Shown: piece by piece, positions 46,304 to 55,140 of the stretch
Layout: every line of letters begins with the position of its first letter
Position numbering within the stretch: position 1 is the stretch's first letter
Source: Burkholderia contaminans
GTDB taxonomy: Bacteria; Pseudomonadota; Gammaproteobacteria; Burkholderiales; Burkholderiaceae
NCBI RefSeq assembly: GCF_029633825.1
Contig: NZ_CP090642.1
Location: forward strand, 62,001-126,000
DNA length: 64,000 nt
Direction of reading: 5' to 3'
Notes under the pieces: model-generated
Database searches by the model: none
What the model saw: only the letters and a program-made list of their open reading frames with translations
What the model was told of the DNA's origin: nothing
Program-made: the position numbers and the translations under genes

Positions 46304-48877
46304 ATGACGTTCAACTCCCACGTGAATATGGACAATATGACTATTTCGTTGGAAGACGCGATGCAGCTCGTTCGCGGCAATGCCGTCGCGACGCCGGTGA
46401 AGAGGCTCCCGTGGCTCGAGAAAATTGTCGGGGTTCCGGTGTACGCGAAGATGGAGTTTCAGCAACACACTGGGTCGTTCAAATATCGCGGCGCGCTCTG
46501 CGCACTCGCACACCGTCGAAGCGATGTGATTATCGCCGCGAGCGCCGGAAATCATGGTGTTGCCGTTGCAACGGTTGCCAAAGCGCTCGGCATCAAGGCC
46601 AAGATCGTTCTGCCTGTCAACGCGAGCCGCCTCAAGCGTGACAAGCTGAAATATGTTGACGCCGAAATTCTCGAATATGGCGATTCGCTCGGCGATGCGA
46701 GCCGGTATGCACGTTCACTCGCGGCAACCTATGGATGGGATTACATTTCTGCGTTCAACGACAGGCGGGTGATCTCTGGCAACGCCACGCTGACCGCGGA
46801 AGTGCTTGCTCAGGCGCCGGACACGCGTACGCTGATCGTACCTGTCGGTGGCGGCGGTTTGCTTCTCGGTGCGATACAGGCTAAGGCCCGGCTTGGCCAC
46901 GCGGTACGCCTGCACGGCGCCGAACCGGAGAACTATGCATCCGTTTCGCAAGGGTTAGGTCTGGCGCGGGCCCAACGCGTCGTCAATCAGCCGACCTTCG
47001 CTGACGGACTGGCGGTGCAACTGACCGATGAAGAAAACGCACTGCCGGAACTGATGAGCGCGCGGGTCGAGATCGACACGCTGACCGAAGAAGAGATTGC
47101 GATGGGGACCGTGAGCCTCCTGCAGAAGGAAAGCTGGCTGGTCGAACCGTCCGGGGCCATCTGCGTGGCGGCATTGCTGAAACTTGCGGAGCGTGGCCCG
47201 CTGGATGGGCCGGCTGTACTGCTGCTCAGTGGAGGCAATGTCCAGAAATCGACCGTGGCGCGCCTGATCTCCTATCCGTTCAAAGAAAATTCGTATGACG
47301 GATTGCTCGGACTCGCGAGCGAACGTGTGGACGCCATCGACGCGGCGTCACAATTCGAGTTGCCAGAAGGAGCGGTCGATTCCTTGCATGTCCCGGTGCA
47401 AGACCGTTTTTACCTGGGCAACGCACGCGAAAACTATCAGCGCCGCATCGCTGAGTTCAATCAAGCGCTCGACGACTATCAGGCATTCTGCACGCTGCGT
47501 AAGCTTGCGCGCCCACAGCAACTTGAACGGCTGGCTAGGGACGTGCTAGACAGAACCGACGTCGCATTGCAGGCTGTTTGTTTCGACATGACCGGCAACG
47601 GCATCGTGGACGAATTTGTTCAGATGTCGACGCTGAGAGGCGTCAATATCGTCCTGTCCGCGATCAGGCAGATGTTCGAGTGGCGTTCGGCGTCCTACGA
47701 TCAGTCGATCACGCCGCAGTTTTTCTCGCTCGGACACCAGGAGAGCCCCAACGCCAATTATGATCGTTATCAGAATCGCGCGGCAAGCGAGATGGAGACG
47801 CAGCTGCGAGAGGTGATGGGTGTCCGCCATTCGAACATCGGATGTACCGTGACCTCGTCCGGCATGGCGGCCTACAGTACGATCGAATCGTTTTTGATTC
47901 GTTATCGGCTGAAGTCGGGCGACGTGGTCGCCCTTGCGCCATACATCTATTTCGAAGCAGACGAGCAGATTGTCAGCCTGCCAGGGATCACGCCGTACCG
48001 GCTGTCGTCCTATGCCGCCGAGCAGATGGCCGACGAAATCATCGAGAACAATGCGTCCGTCGTGTTCGTAGATCCGATCGCGAACATCGCGGAGCTGCGT
48101 ACCTGTGACGTGTCGCGGCTCGTGTCCTTGCTGAGCCGCCGTGCGCGACACCACGTCACAATCGTCGTTGACGGCACGATGGCGTCGGCCCAGTTGCCGC
48201 AGCTTCTCTACACCGAGGAAAACGTCAGGTCACCACTGATCGACGTCATTTACTACGAGAGCTGTTCAAAGTATCTGCAACTGGGCTTCGAATACAGCCT
48301 CGCGGGGCTCATACTTCACAACGTCGCGCGTCGGCCGCATTTCGATCGCATGCGTCGGAATATCGGCAGCATCATCTACGCTGCCGAAGCAGACCTGTTT
48401 CCTCGTTTCGGCCGCGAATCATATTTGCGACATCTCGCCGAGATCGAGCGCAGCGCGACAAACATGGCCATGCTGCTCGCGAGTCACGAGGTCGTTGCCT
48501 CCCGGTTGCAGGTTTTCTACCCTCGACAGCATGATCATGTGGACGCTGCCGCAGCCAGCACGCTTGGCTTCGTTGGCGGATGTCTGTGCCTGAAGTTCAG
48601 GGATGACGGGCTCAACACGCAGGACAGCCTCAATGCATTCATCTCGCTGACCATCGAGCATGCACGTCGTCTCGATTGCATTCTGGTGAAAGGCGTTAGC
48701 TTTGGTTTTTCGATTCCGCGTCTGTCGGCGGCTTCGTCGATGGCGGAGGGGCAGCGTCCGTTCCTGCGACTCTACGCGGGCTTGCTGAACGACGCCGATG
48801 CGAGGAAGCTCGGGGCGGCGTTTTCGCGAGCGATCCAGCACTTTGTCCTTGGACGAGGAGCGGAACATGTCGCTTGA
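46304..48877 (+). CDS. Two-enzyme PLP fusion: threonine-dehydratase-like + cystathionine-gamma-synthase-like
   Basis: 857 residues. Residues about 15-330 are a fold-type II PLP domain: Schiff-base Lys60 in HTGSFKYRGA, phosphate loop VPVGGGGLLLG, and LLLSGGNV; it resembles threonine dehydratase and serine racemase. A linker region (about 330-480) is unassigned. Residues about 500-850 are a fold-type I PLP domain of the Cys/Met-metabolism class: VTSSGMAAYSTIES, VVDGTMASAQLPQL (cofactor Asp) and Lys656 in YESCSKYLQLG. Both lysines are present, so both halves could be active. I know of no characterised protein with this pairing. Beta or gamma elimination followed by gamma replacement on an activated (carbamoylated?) amino acid is a plausible use. 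It overlaps the next gene by 11 bases. Confidence 0.88.
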   Translation: MTFNSHVNMDNMTISLEDAMQLVRGNAVATPVKRLPWLEKIVGVPVYAKMEFQQHTGSFKYRGALCALAHRRSDVIIAASAGNHGVAVATVAKALGIKAKIVLPVNASRLKRDKLKYVDAEILEYGDSLGDASRYARSLAATYGWDYISAFNDRRVISGNATLTAEVLAQAPDTRTLIVPVGGGGLLLGAIQAKARLGHAVRLHGAEPENYASVSQGLGLARAQRVVNQPTFADGLAVQLTDEENALPELMSARVEIDTLTEEEIAMGTVSLLQKESWLVEPSGAICVAALLKLAERGPLDGPAVLLLSGGNVQKSTVARLISYPFKENSYDGLLGLASERVDAIDAASQFELPEGAVDSLHVPVQDRFYLGNARENYQRRIAEFNQALDDYQAFCTLRKLARPQQLERLARDVLDRTDVALQAVCFDMTGNGIVDEFVQMSTLRGVNIVLSAIRQMFEWRSASYDQSITPQFFSLGHQESPNANYDRYQNRAASEMETQLREVMGVRHSNIGCTVTSSGMAAYSTIESFLIRYRLKSGDVVALAPYIYFEADEQIVSLPGITPYRLSSYAAEQMADEIIENNASVVFVDPIANIAELRTCDVSRLVSLLSRRARHHVTIVVDGTMASAQLPQLLYTEENVRSPLIDVIYYESCSKYLQLGFEYSLAGLILHNVARRPHFDRMRRNIGSIIYAAEADLFPRFGRESYLRHLAEIERSATNMAMLLASHEVVASRLQVFYPRQHDHVDAAAASTLGFVGGCLCLKFRDDGLNTQDSLNAFISLTIEHARRLDCILVKGVSFGFSIPRLSAASSMAEGQRPFLRLYAGLLNDADARKLGAAFSRAIQHFVLGRGAEHVA

Positions 48878-50132
48878 AGGACGCATCTTCTGCTACCCGT
48901 CGCTGAACGATCACGACTACGAGCAGCACCTGAGCGAAACGTGTCGTACCTTTATGCCCCCGCCGGTTGCCGCCCGTGAGGTGCCACCGTCTCTATCGAG
49001 GCAGCTTGGGCGGCATGCAGTGATTGCGCGCTTGAATATCCTCACGCGAGTTTATGCCGGCGAATATCACACGGACAGTCACGACATCGATCGCCTTGCC
49101 GAAAAGCTTCGACAGTATGATGAGTTCATCTGGTTTTGGGGCACGGTAGATGCTGTCGATTCCTTGATCCACGCCCCGCAGGCGGCAGATAGCGCAGATG
49201 CGCTCCCTCTTGGAACGGTTAGCGTCATTGATTCGCGCGATGACTTCGGACCTGGGGCGGGAGAGCTGTGCCGCTCGGGATCGATGTCTGATGTCGGTCT
49301 GTTACCGTTTGCAGTGAAACGCATCCTCGATTATGTGACTGGCGAGCATCGAGCGCTCACAAGTCGCTTTCATACGCTCTGTGCCGTGCCGAGGGTGCGC
49401 GCTGCGACGCGGGAGATTCGCGGCGGCAAGGCGGTCAATACCATTCACCGCAAGTACATTCGTTCGCGATTCTGGGGCTTCGCACCGTGGTACGTCATGC
49501 AAGGCGGGATTCTCGAGTGCCTCGAGTACCGTGAAGTGAGTCGTCGATTCGCCGATGTTAGAGACGGCGTCATCGAGCATCCACGTGCTCATTTCAGCGA
49601 GACGGGCGACGCCGCGTTCGTGGCCAGCCTGCTGCGACTGAATCTGCCGGATGTGGCATTCGACACGCACGTGAGTTGCGACGCGGCTGACGACACCGTC
49701 CTTCTGCGGCAACGCAACCGCGTCCCGGAGTCTCTGCGCGAATACAACCACTTGGCCTTCAGCCCTTTGTCCGGTGAAATGAGAGGGTCCTTGGGACTGT
49801 CACTCGACGACATCGAGCCACGACGGCTGAAGTGCGCGTGCACGGTGGCCGTGGTTGATCTTGGTGACCCCGGGCAGGTGGGATTGCAGAGGGCGCTTGC
49901 GCGACGCGGGTATCGTCTCATGAGCATTCAGCCACCACGGCGCACGTATATCGGTGAGGGCGACGCGATTCAACGCGTGAGCACGGCAGCGATCGGTTAT
50001 TGGGTCAAGCCGAGCGGTAAGCACCCTGTCGCACCGCCTTATTATTCGCACATGTCGTCGCGCAATGCGGACGAGCAACAGGTGCTAGATCATTTGCGAG
50101 AATCGTTGCGACTTTGGGGAAATCAGCAATGA
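48867..50132 (+). CDS. Unrecognised protein conserved in operon structure
   Basis: 421 residues from the ATG at 48867, with a GAGGAGCGGA site lying inside the upstream gene. I recognise no domain or catalytic motif. There is no signal peptide or membrane segment; the second half has several short hydrophobic strands and a C-terminal stretch (GLQRALARRGYRLMSIQPPR, IGYWVKPSGKH) vaguely like the end of acyltransferase folds. Cys, His and Asp residues (FDTHVSCDAADD, LKCACTVAVVDLGD) could bind metal. Its overlap with both neighbours (11 bases before, ATGA after) shows it belongs to the pathway. Confidence 0.8.
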   Translation: MSLEGRIFCYPSLNDHDYEQHLSETCRTFMPPPVAAREVPPSLSRQLGRHAVIARLNILTRVYAGEYHTDSHDIDRLAEKLRQYDEFIWFWGTVDAVDSLIHAPQAADSADALPLGTVSVIDSRDDFGPGAGELCRSGSMSDVGLLPFAVKRILDYVTGEHRALTSRFHTLCAVPRVRAATREIRGGKAVNTIHRKYIRSRFWGFAPWYVMQGGILECLEYREVSRRFADVRDGVIEHPRAHFSETGDAAFVASLLRLNLPDVAFDTHVSCDAADDTVLLRQRNRVPESLREYNHLAFSPLSGEMRGSLGLSLDDIEPRRLKCACTVAVVDLGDPGQVGLQRALARRGYRLMSIQPPRRTYIGEGDAIQRVSTAAIGYWVKPSGKHPVAPPYYSHMSSRNADEQQVLDHLRESLRLWGNQQ

Positions 50133-50839
50133 AGGCACTCAATCAGATCGGCACAATTATCCAATCACATGTGCGGATCGTGCTGGTCCTCGGAGCGTCG
50201 GGATATCTGCTTTCTCAGCGAGGGTGGCCCGTGCGCGGGGATGTGGCATGGCTGATTTTCACTGTCTGGTATTTGGCGGAAGCCTTGATGGAACGGCGTC
50301 ACGTCTCCGCGCCTCGACAGTTTCAGGACAGGGGGTCGCGGCAGGTGCTGGTCCTGGCCCGAGACCTATCATTGCTCATTCCGTTTCTGATCGCAGTGTT
50401 CGGGGACATGCCGGAGGGGGCGATCGGAACGGCAATGGCTGGCCTGATCAGTTACGTCGCGGGTCTCTTGTTAAGGCTGAATGCAATGTCGACGCTGAAT
50501 CAGTACTTCACGATGAAGCTGACCGTCGCACCCGGTCACCGACTAGTGGACCACGGTCCGTACCGGTTCGTTCGGCATCCAGGTTATCTCGGCCTGATTC
50601 TGATCCTGTCGGCGCCGTCAATGCTATATCCGGGAAGCATGCTTCTTGCGCTCGCTGTCGTCGTGTTCGTCGGCGCTGCCACGTGTTATCGGGTGGTGCT
50701 CGAGGAACGCATGCTCATGACAGCTATCGGGCCGAGCTACGGTGTATATCGGCAAAGCGTCGACTGTATCGTGCCAATCCGAATCGTCCGGAAATGCCTC
50801 GCTTTGCTGCGCAACCTATTCGCGGGACACCGGACCTAG
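50129..50839 (+). CDS. Isoprenylcysteine carboxyl methyltransferase (ICMT)-like membrane protein
   Basis: 236 residues with about five hydrophobic segments. The SAM-binding signature of ICMT/PEMT-like enzymes, GPYRFVRHPGYLG, lies near residue 150, with the conserved Glu-Glu in VVLEERMLM near the end. Bacterial members methylate carboxylates, thiols or other groups at the membrane; substrates are mostly unknown. Translation is coupled to the preceding gene by ATGA. It may esterify a carboxyl group of the final product before export. Confidence 0.85.
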   Translation: MKALNQIGTIIQSHVRIVLVLGASGYLLSQRGWPVRGDVAWLIFTVWYLAEALMERRHVSAPRQFQDRGSRQVLVLARDLSLLIPFLIAVFGDMPEGAIGTAMAGLISYVAGLLLRLNAMSTLNQYFTMKLTVAPGHRLVDHGPYRFVRHPGYLGLILILSAPSMLYPGSMLLALAVVVFVGAATCYRVVLEERMLMTAIGPSYGVYRQSVDCIVPIRIVRKCLALLRNLFAGHRT

Positions 50840-50860
50840 CCTGACATCGAGGGATCGAAC

Positions 50861-51907
50861 ATGAGATACGTGCGGAGTAGCAGTAACGACGAGGGCGGCC
50901 CGGTTGTATGGGACTTCAGTATCCGTGCGCAATACGACTTGGGAGACATCGTCGGCTGGGTGAAGGAGGCACTCCCTGAGCTTCGTGCGGCGCTTGACGC
51001 TCATGGGGCCGTACTCCTGAAGGGATTGTGCGGCATCGCAGCGGAAGACCACGTCGGTGCGGTATTTACCGCTCTTGGTCAAGGTATGGACGACTACGTG
51101 GGTGGCAGTTCCCCGAGAACGCGGTTGGGACCGCGAGTATTCACCGCAACTGATCTTCCGGGCACGTACAGCGTGGCGCTACACCAGGAGATGGCCTATT
51201 TGCCCATCTATCCGGCAGTGCTGGCATTCTATTGCGCTACGCCCGCTAACGAAGGCGGTGCGACCACGCTGGCGAGCGCGCGAACCATAACGAAGCGTAT
51301 TGATTCAGACGTTTTGAAACGTTTCGATGAAGGCGGCGTCAATATCACGCGGGTTCTGCCGCCGGACGGTTCGATTCATCTGGCGAGTGGCGTTTCCAAG
51401 TCGTGGCAAGCCGTATTCGCAACGCGCGATCCAAGTGTCGCAGTGGCAGCCTGCGCGCGTCGGGGCTGGGATTGCGACTGGCTGTCGAACGGCGCATTGC
51501 GCGTGCACCACGGACATCTTCCGGCGATGCGGGTTCATGCGCGTACTGGCGAACGGCTGTGGTTCAATCAGGCACATTACTTTGCGCCGGCCTGTATGGA
51601 GCAATGGGCGCGCGAAGATGCGCGCGCGACGAATCTGCTGCGGATTTCCCGCGCGCTGCGCGCTTCCCCCGAAATGCTCAACAGCGTTCGACATGCTGAC
51701 GGGAATCTTGTTGCTGACGAAGACGTTCGCCACATATGGGACGTCTTGCGTGCATCTGAGCTGGAAATCCGGTGGCAGGCCGGGGATCTCCTCATACTGG
51801 ACAATGTACTCTGCCTTCACGGACGACGCCCTTTCACCGGCCAACGCATGCTTTATGCGGGACTCTTTGCACATCTCGGAACAGACGAAACGGACAAGGT
51901 GGCATAA
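50861..51907 (+). CDS. TauD/TfdA-superfamily Fe(II)/2-oxoglutarate oxygenase, SyrP-like
   Basis: 348 residues with a GAGGGA site. The iron ligands are His and Glu in ALHQEMAYLP (His-x-Glu in place of the usual His-x-Asp, as in SyrP-like enzymes) and a distal His in LILDNVLCLHGRRPFTGQR, whose Arg would bind 2-oxoglutarate. AMINO-acid hydroxylases of natural-product pathways are the nearest type. It is last in the rightward operon, 21 bases after the ICMT-like gene, and converges with the small leftward gene at 51946. Confidence 0.87.
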   Translation: MRYVRSSSNDEGGPVVWDFSIRAQYDLGDIVGWVKEALPELRAALDAHGAVLLKGLCGIAAEDHVGAVFTALGQGMDDYVGGSSPRTRLGPRVFTATDLPGTYSVALHQEMAYLPIYPAVLAFYCATPANEGGATTLASARTITKRIDSDVLKRFDEGGVNITRVLPPDGSIHLASGVSKSWQAVFATRDPSVAVAACARRGWDCDWLSNGALRVHHGHLPAMRVHARTGERLWFNQAHYFAPACMEQWAREDARATNLLRISRALRASPEMLNSVRHADGNLVADEDVRHIWDVLRASELEIRWQAGDLLILDNVLCLHGRRPFTGQRMLYAGLFAHLGTDETDKVA

Positions 51908-51945
51908 CGTCGCCGTTGTCGCAATGTCGATGCGCGGAGAATGTC

Positions 51946-52182
51946 TTACGGCTGCCCTGACGACGGCATCTGCAGAACGCCCTCGCGTTCGGGGGTAGCA
52001 TTTTCATGGAACAGGTCTTCGAGGTATTGCCGCAACTCGTGGCCGTGAACGAAATCGGGAATCTGGAAGTCGGCCGGTCGGCGTTTGCCATCGACGCCGA
52101 GATCGAATGCGCGCCATTGGGCGGCCTCGCGAACGATCGTCACCATTCTTCCGAAGACGTTGAATCGATACGTGTTATTCAT
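51946..52182 (-). CDS. Small conserved protein (DUF7661-like)
   Basis: 78 residues. The pattern YRFNVFGRMVTIVREAAQW, DGKRRPADFQIPDFV and a final LEDLFHENATPER matches my recollection of a small uncharacterised proteobacterial family (DUF7661), not MbtH, which it does not resemble. Function unknown. It lies 19 bases after the exporter gene on the same strand and is probably co-transcribed with it. Confidence 0.6.
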   Translation of the reverse strand: MNNTYRFNVFGRMVTIVREAAQWRAFDLGVDGKRRPADFQIPDFVHGHELRQYLEDLFHENATPEREGVLQMPSSGQP

Positions 52183-52201
52183 GATGGGGAGGGAAAGCCA
52201 A

Positions 52202-53599
52202 TCAGGCCGATTTACGGGAATTGGTGAGTTGCGAGCCGGCGTCCGACGTCAATTGTCCGGCCAACACCAGCGCGCAGAGGCAGACAAGTGCGACGCCGAC
52301 AAATGCCGGCAAGAAATCCAGCACGGCTATGCCTCGATGATCCTGTGCCCATCCTGACCCGGCGAGGAACAGCGCGCCGGCCGACACGCCAAGGTTCAGT
52401 GAAAATTGCTGGAAGGCGGTGGCCAGACTGCTTGCATGGGTCACTTCCTTGGCCGGGATGTCAGCATAGGTGAGTGTATTCAGGCCGGCGAACTGAAGCG
52501 ATCGCGCACATCCGCCCGCGAAAAGCAAGGCCACCACGATCCAGTAAGGTGTGGCCGGCGTCATGTATCCGAGCAGACCGATGGATAGGGACGACAATGG
52601 GATGCTCCACAGCAATGCTCGGCGAAAGCCATAGCGCCCCAACACGAGCGGCGCCACGGTCTTCAATAGGATCGATCCAGCCGCAGGCACACAGGTCAGC
52701 AACCCTGATTTGAGAGGCGTCAGGCCGAAGCCAAGTTGCAACATCAGGGGGAGCAGGAATGGTGTTGCGCCCAGGCCTACGCGGGCGAAGGCGCCACCGA
52801 GTACGCCAATTCGAAATGTTGGAATACGCAAGAGTGCGAGATGCAGCAGTGAGCGCGGTGTACGTCGAGCGTGTGCTTGATAGGCAAAGAGTACGGCGAT
52901 ACCGATGCCGCCGATGGTGAGCGACACTGGGGCCGGGATGAAACTCTGAGCGAGCGTCGCGGCGCAGAACATGGTCAGAGCGAGACCCGACGCCGCGAGG
53001 CTGAAACCCGGCCAGTCGAACGGCAAGCTATGCTCGTCACGATTGTTCTTGATCCACAAGGCGGCCGCCACCATGCCAGCAAGACCGATCGGCACATTGA
53101 TGAGGAAGATCCAGCGCCAGGAAAAGTAGGTAGCGATAAAGCCACCGATCGGTGGTCCTAGTACGGGCCCGATTAAGGCCGGAATCGACAGATAGCTCAG
53201 CACCCGAACGGTATCCGTCTTCGCAATGGTTTTCAACACAATCATCTGAGCTGCCAGCGTCATCACGGAGCCCCCGACGCCCTGCAGTAGCCTAGCGCCG
53301 ACAAATTGGCCGAAGGACGATGACGAACCACATAAAATCGAGCTACCGACGAAGATGGCCATTGCCCAAAGAAAAGTGGTTCTTGTGCCGAACCGGCCAG
53401 CGATCCACCCCGACACCGGAATCGATACAGCGGCGCCAATCAGGTAAACCGATATGGCCATCTTGAGATCGAGTGCGCTTACACCTAATGTCGCAGAAAT
53501 TTTCGGTATTGCAGTGGAAATGACTGTCGCGTCGATCTGTTCCATTAGCAACGAGCTGGCGGCAATTAGTGGAATGACGAACGCTTGAGACTTTCGCAT
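52202..53599 (-). CDS. DHA2-family MFS exporter (EmrB/QacA type)
   Basis: 465 residues with about 14 hydrophobic segments. The N-terminal EQIDATVISTAIPKI acidic motif, the loop GWIAGRFGTRTTF, and the antiporter motif C GPVLGPPIGGFIATY are typical of DHA2 drug-proton antiporters. It is the second gene of the leftward unit, 53 bases after the sigma-54 activator. Export of, and self-protection against, the product of the adjacent operon is the natural inference. Confidence 0.88.
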   Translation of the reverse strand: MRKSQAFVIPLIAASSLLMEQIDATVISTAIPKISATLGVSALDLKMAISVYLIGAAVSIPVSGWIAGRFGTRTTFLWAMAIFVGSSILCGSSSSFGQFVGARLLQGVGGSVMTLAAQMIVLKTIAKTDTVRVLSYLSIPALIGPVLGPPIGGFIATYFSWRWIFLINVPIGLAGMVAAALWIKNNRDEHSLPFDWPGFSLAASGLALTMFCAATLAQSFIPAPVSLTIGGIGIAVLFAYQAHARRTPRSLLHLALLRIPTFRIGVLGGAFARVGLGATPFLLPLMLQLGFGLTPLKSGLLTCVPAAGSILLKTVAPLVLGRYGFRRALLWSIPLSSLSIGLLGYMTPATPYWIVVALLFAGGCARSLQFAGLNTLTYADIPAKEVTHASSLATAFQQFSLNLGVSAGALFLAGSGWAQDHRGIAVLDFLPAFVGVALVCLCALVLAGQLTSDAGSQLTNSRKSA

Positions 53600-53652
53600 G
53601 CTATATCCCAGGTAAGATTGAACCAGATGATATCAATTCGAATCCGAATGAC

Positions 53653-54759
53653 TTATTTTTGTTGGTCATCGATAAATTTATGACGAGTCAACAGGGTACG
53701 CATGACGCTGCGGGTGATGCCGAGCAACTGAGCCGCGCGAACTTGGTTCGCTCCGCTGGCCCGGAGTGCGGTTTTGACCAGCAGCGCTTCGACACTATTG
53801 AAAAGATTCGTCGGTGAGGCTACGAGCAGTCGCTCCAGCTCCGCGCGAATGACATCGAGAGGTTCGACGCCGCTTGGCGTTCCGGAGGCCTGCGGAGGCG
53901 AATGGGTCGCCGCGGCGCTGCTGCGCTGCGGCGTGTCGCCGAGACCCTGATGGATGTGGAGGTGCTCGGGATGAATCACTCCGTCATTGGATTCGATCAA
54001 TCCGCGATGTAGGACATTGGCGAGTTCGCGAATGTTGCCAGGCCATGAGTATGCGCACAATTTGGAAAGTGCTGCGACGGTGAGCGTCGCGTATTGCCTG
54101 CCCGTCGCAAGTGTAGCGCTTCGCAAAATATGATTTGCCAGCAATGGAATGTCTCCCGGGCGGGTTCGAAGCGGCGGCAGATAGACCTGGCCTGCGTTGA
54201 GACGATAAAAGAGATCCTGCCGAAACACGCCAGCGACGACTGCGTCGTCGAGGTCAACATTGGTCGCAGCGATGATTCGCAAGTTGACCGTGATCGGCGA
54301 TCGGGAGCCGACCCGGAACAACTCGCCTTCCTGCAACACGCGCAACAACTTCACTTGGAGAGGCGACGCTAGATCCCCCACTTCATCGAGAAACAGGGTG
54401 CCGTTATTAGCCGCTTCGAACCAGCCTTTTTGTCGACTCGTTGCCCCTGTGAATGATCCGGCTTCGTGTCCGAACAGCTCTGAGTCGGCAAGCTGTTCGC
54501 TGATCGCACCGCAATTCACGCCCACGAATGGGCCGGGCAGGCCGCTCGCATCGTGGATGAATCGCGCTACGACTTCCTTTCCGGTGCCGGTTTCGCCTCC
54601 AATTAGGATTGGAAGCTTGCTTGGCGCCAAGCGGACCAAAGCTAACCGTACCGACTCCGGGATTCCTTCGACGCATATTTTTTCTGATCTTTCACTGCGG
54701 ATAATTGTAGTCCTGTTCGACTCCAGCTCATCGCAAGGTTGACGATCAGTTGCATTCAT
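53653..54759 (-). CDS. Sigma-54-dependent transcriptional activator without sensor domain
   Basis: 368 residues. The AAA+ domain starts almost at once: Walker A GGETGTGKE near residue 55, the sigma-54 contact loop as GSFTGA (GAFTGA in most members), Walker B GTLFLDEVGDL, and the sensor region RIIAATN. A Fis-type HTH closes the protein (GANQVRAAQLLGITRSVMRT). Only about 30 residues precede the AAA+ domain, so there is no receiver, PAS or GAF input, like PspF-type activators that are controlled by a partner protein or by expression level. It probably drives the P450-to-oxygenase operon. Confidence 0.9.
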   Translation of the reverse strand: MNATDRQPCDELESNRTTIIRSERSEKICVEGIPESVRLALVRLAPSKLPILIGGETGTGKEVVARFIHDASGLPGPFVGVNCGAISEQLADSELFGHEAGSFTGATSRQKGWFEAANNGTLFLDEVGDLASPLQVKLLRVLQEGELFRVGSRSPITVNLRIIAATNVDLDDAVVAGVFRQDLFYRLNAGQVYLPPLRTRPGDIPLLANHILRSATLATGRQYATLTVAALSKLCAYSWPGNIRELANVLHRGLIESNDGVIHPEHLHIHQGLGDTPQRSSAAATHSPPQASGTPSGVEPLDVIRAELERLLVASPTNLFNSVEALLVKTALRASGANQVRAAQLLGITRSVMRTLLTRHKFIDDQQK

Positions 54760-54878
54760 GGGGTTTTCGATTTGACTTGATCGCTTTGATCATACAAATG
54801 CTTTGTCGATATTCAAATAATCAATTGTGATATGTAAATATTAAGATTGGTTGTAATTTCGTAGATTCTGTTTTGGGT

Positions 54879-54894
54879 GGCATAATTCACACCA
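54879..54894 (-). promoter_or_regulatory. Candidate sigma-54 promoter of the activator gene
   Basis: On the minus strand TGGTGTGAATTATGCC keeps GG and GC ten bases apart, in AT-rich DNA about 120 bases before the activator start. The rest of the consensus is only partly matched. If real, the activator would be self-regulated. Confidence 0.25.
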
Positions 54895-54915
54895 TCTGGG
54901 TAGCCGTCATCGCAA

Positions 54916-55140
54916 GTGCTCCTGCCAGACAGAGATCTGGTGCTGCCAGCGCGCTGCTTAAGGCCGCACTGGTTAAATTGTCCACGCTCGGCCATGCTGA
55001 ATGCAGCAGAGTTGGCGATCAGGAACGATGACGAGTGCATCGATATCGCTCACCTTGAACGAGTTGCCCGCGCGCATGTCCGACACCCACAGGCCGTGGC
55101 CCATCGCACCTTGCCCCTTTCTGGAAGATGCGTTTGGTAG
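54916..55140 (+). pseudogene. C-terminal remnant of a TniB-like transposition ATPase
   Basis: One frame reads LNAAELAIRNDDECIDIAHL and ERVARAHVR, resembling the helical end of TniB/TnsC-type AAA ATPases. No Walker motifs are present. It directly precedes and overlaps a TniQ-like frame, the normal tniB-tniQ order of Tn5053/Tn7-like elements. Confidence 0.4.

Noticed and set aside
51924..51998. 24-codon frame after the TauD-like gene as a precursor peptide
   Set aside because: No ribosome site and it overlaps the 3' end of the small leftward gene; nothing marks it as coding.
51946..52182. MbtH-like protein, which would imply an NRPS
   Set aside because: Length is similar but the conserved MbtH tryptophans and sequence pattern are absent, and no NRPS gene is present.
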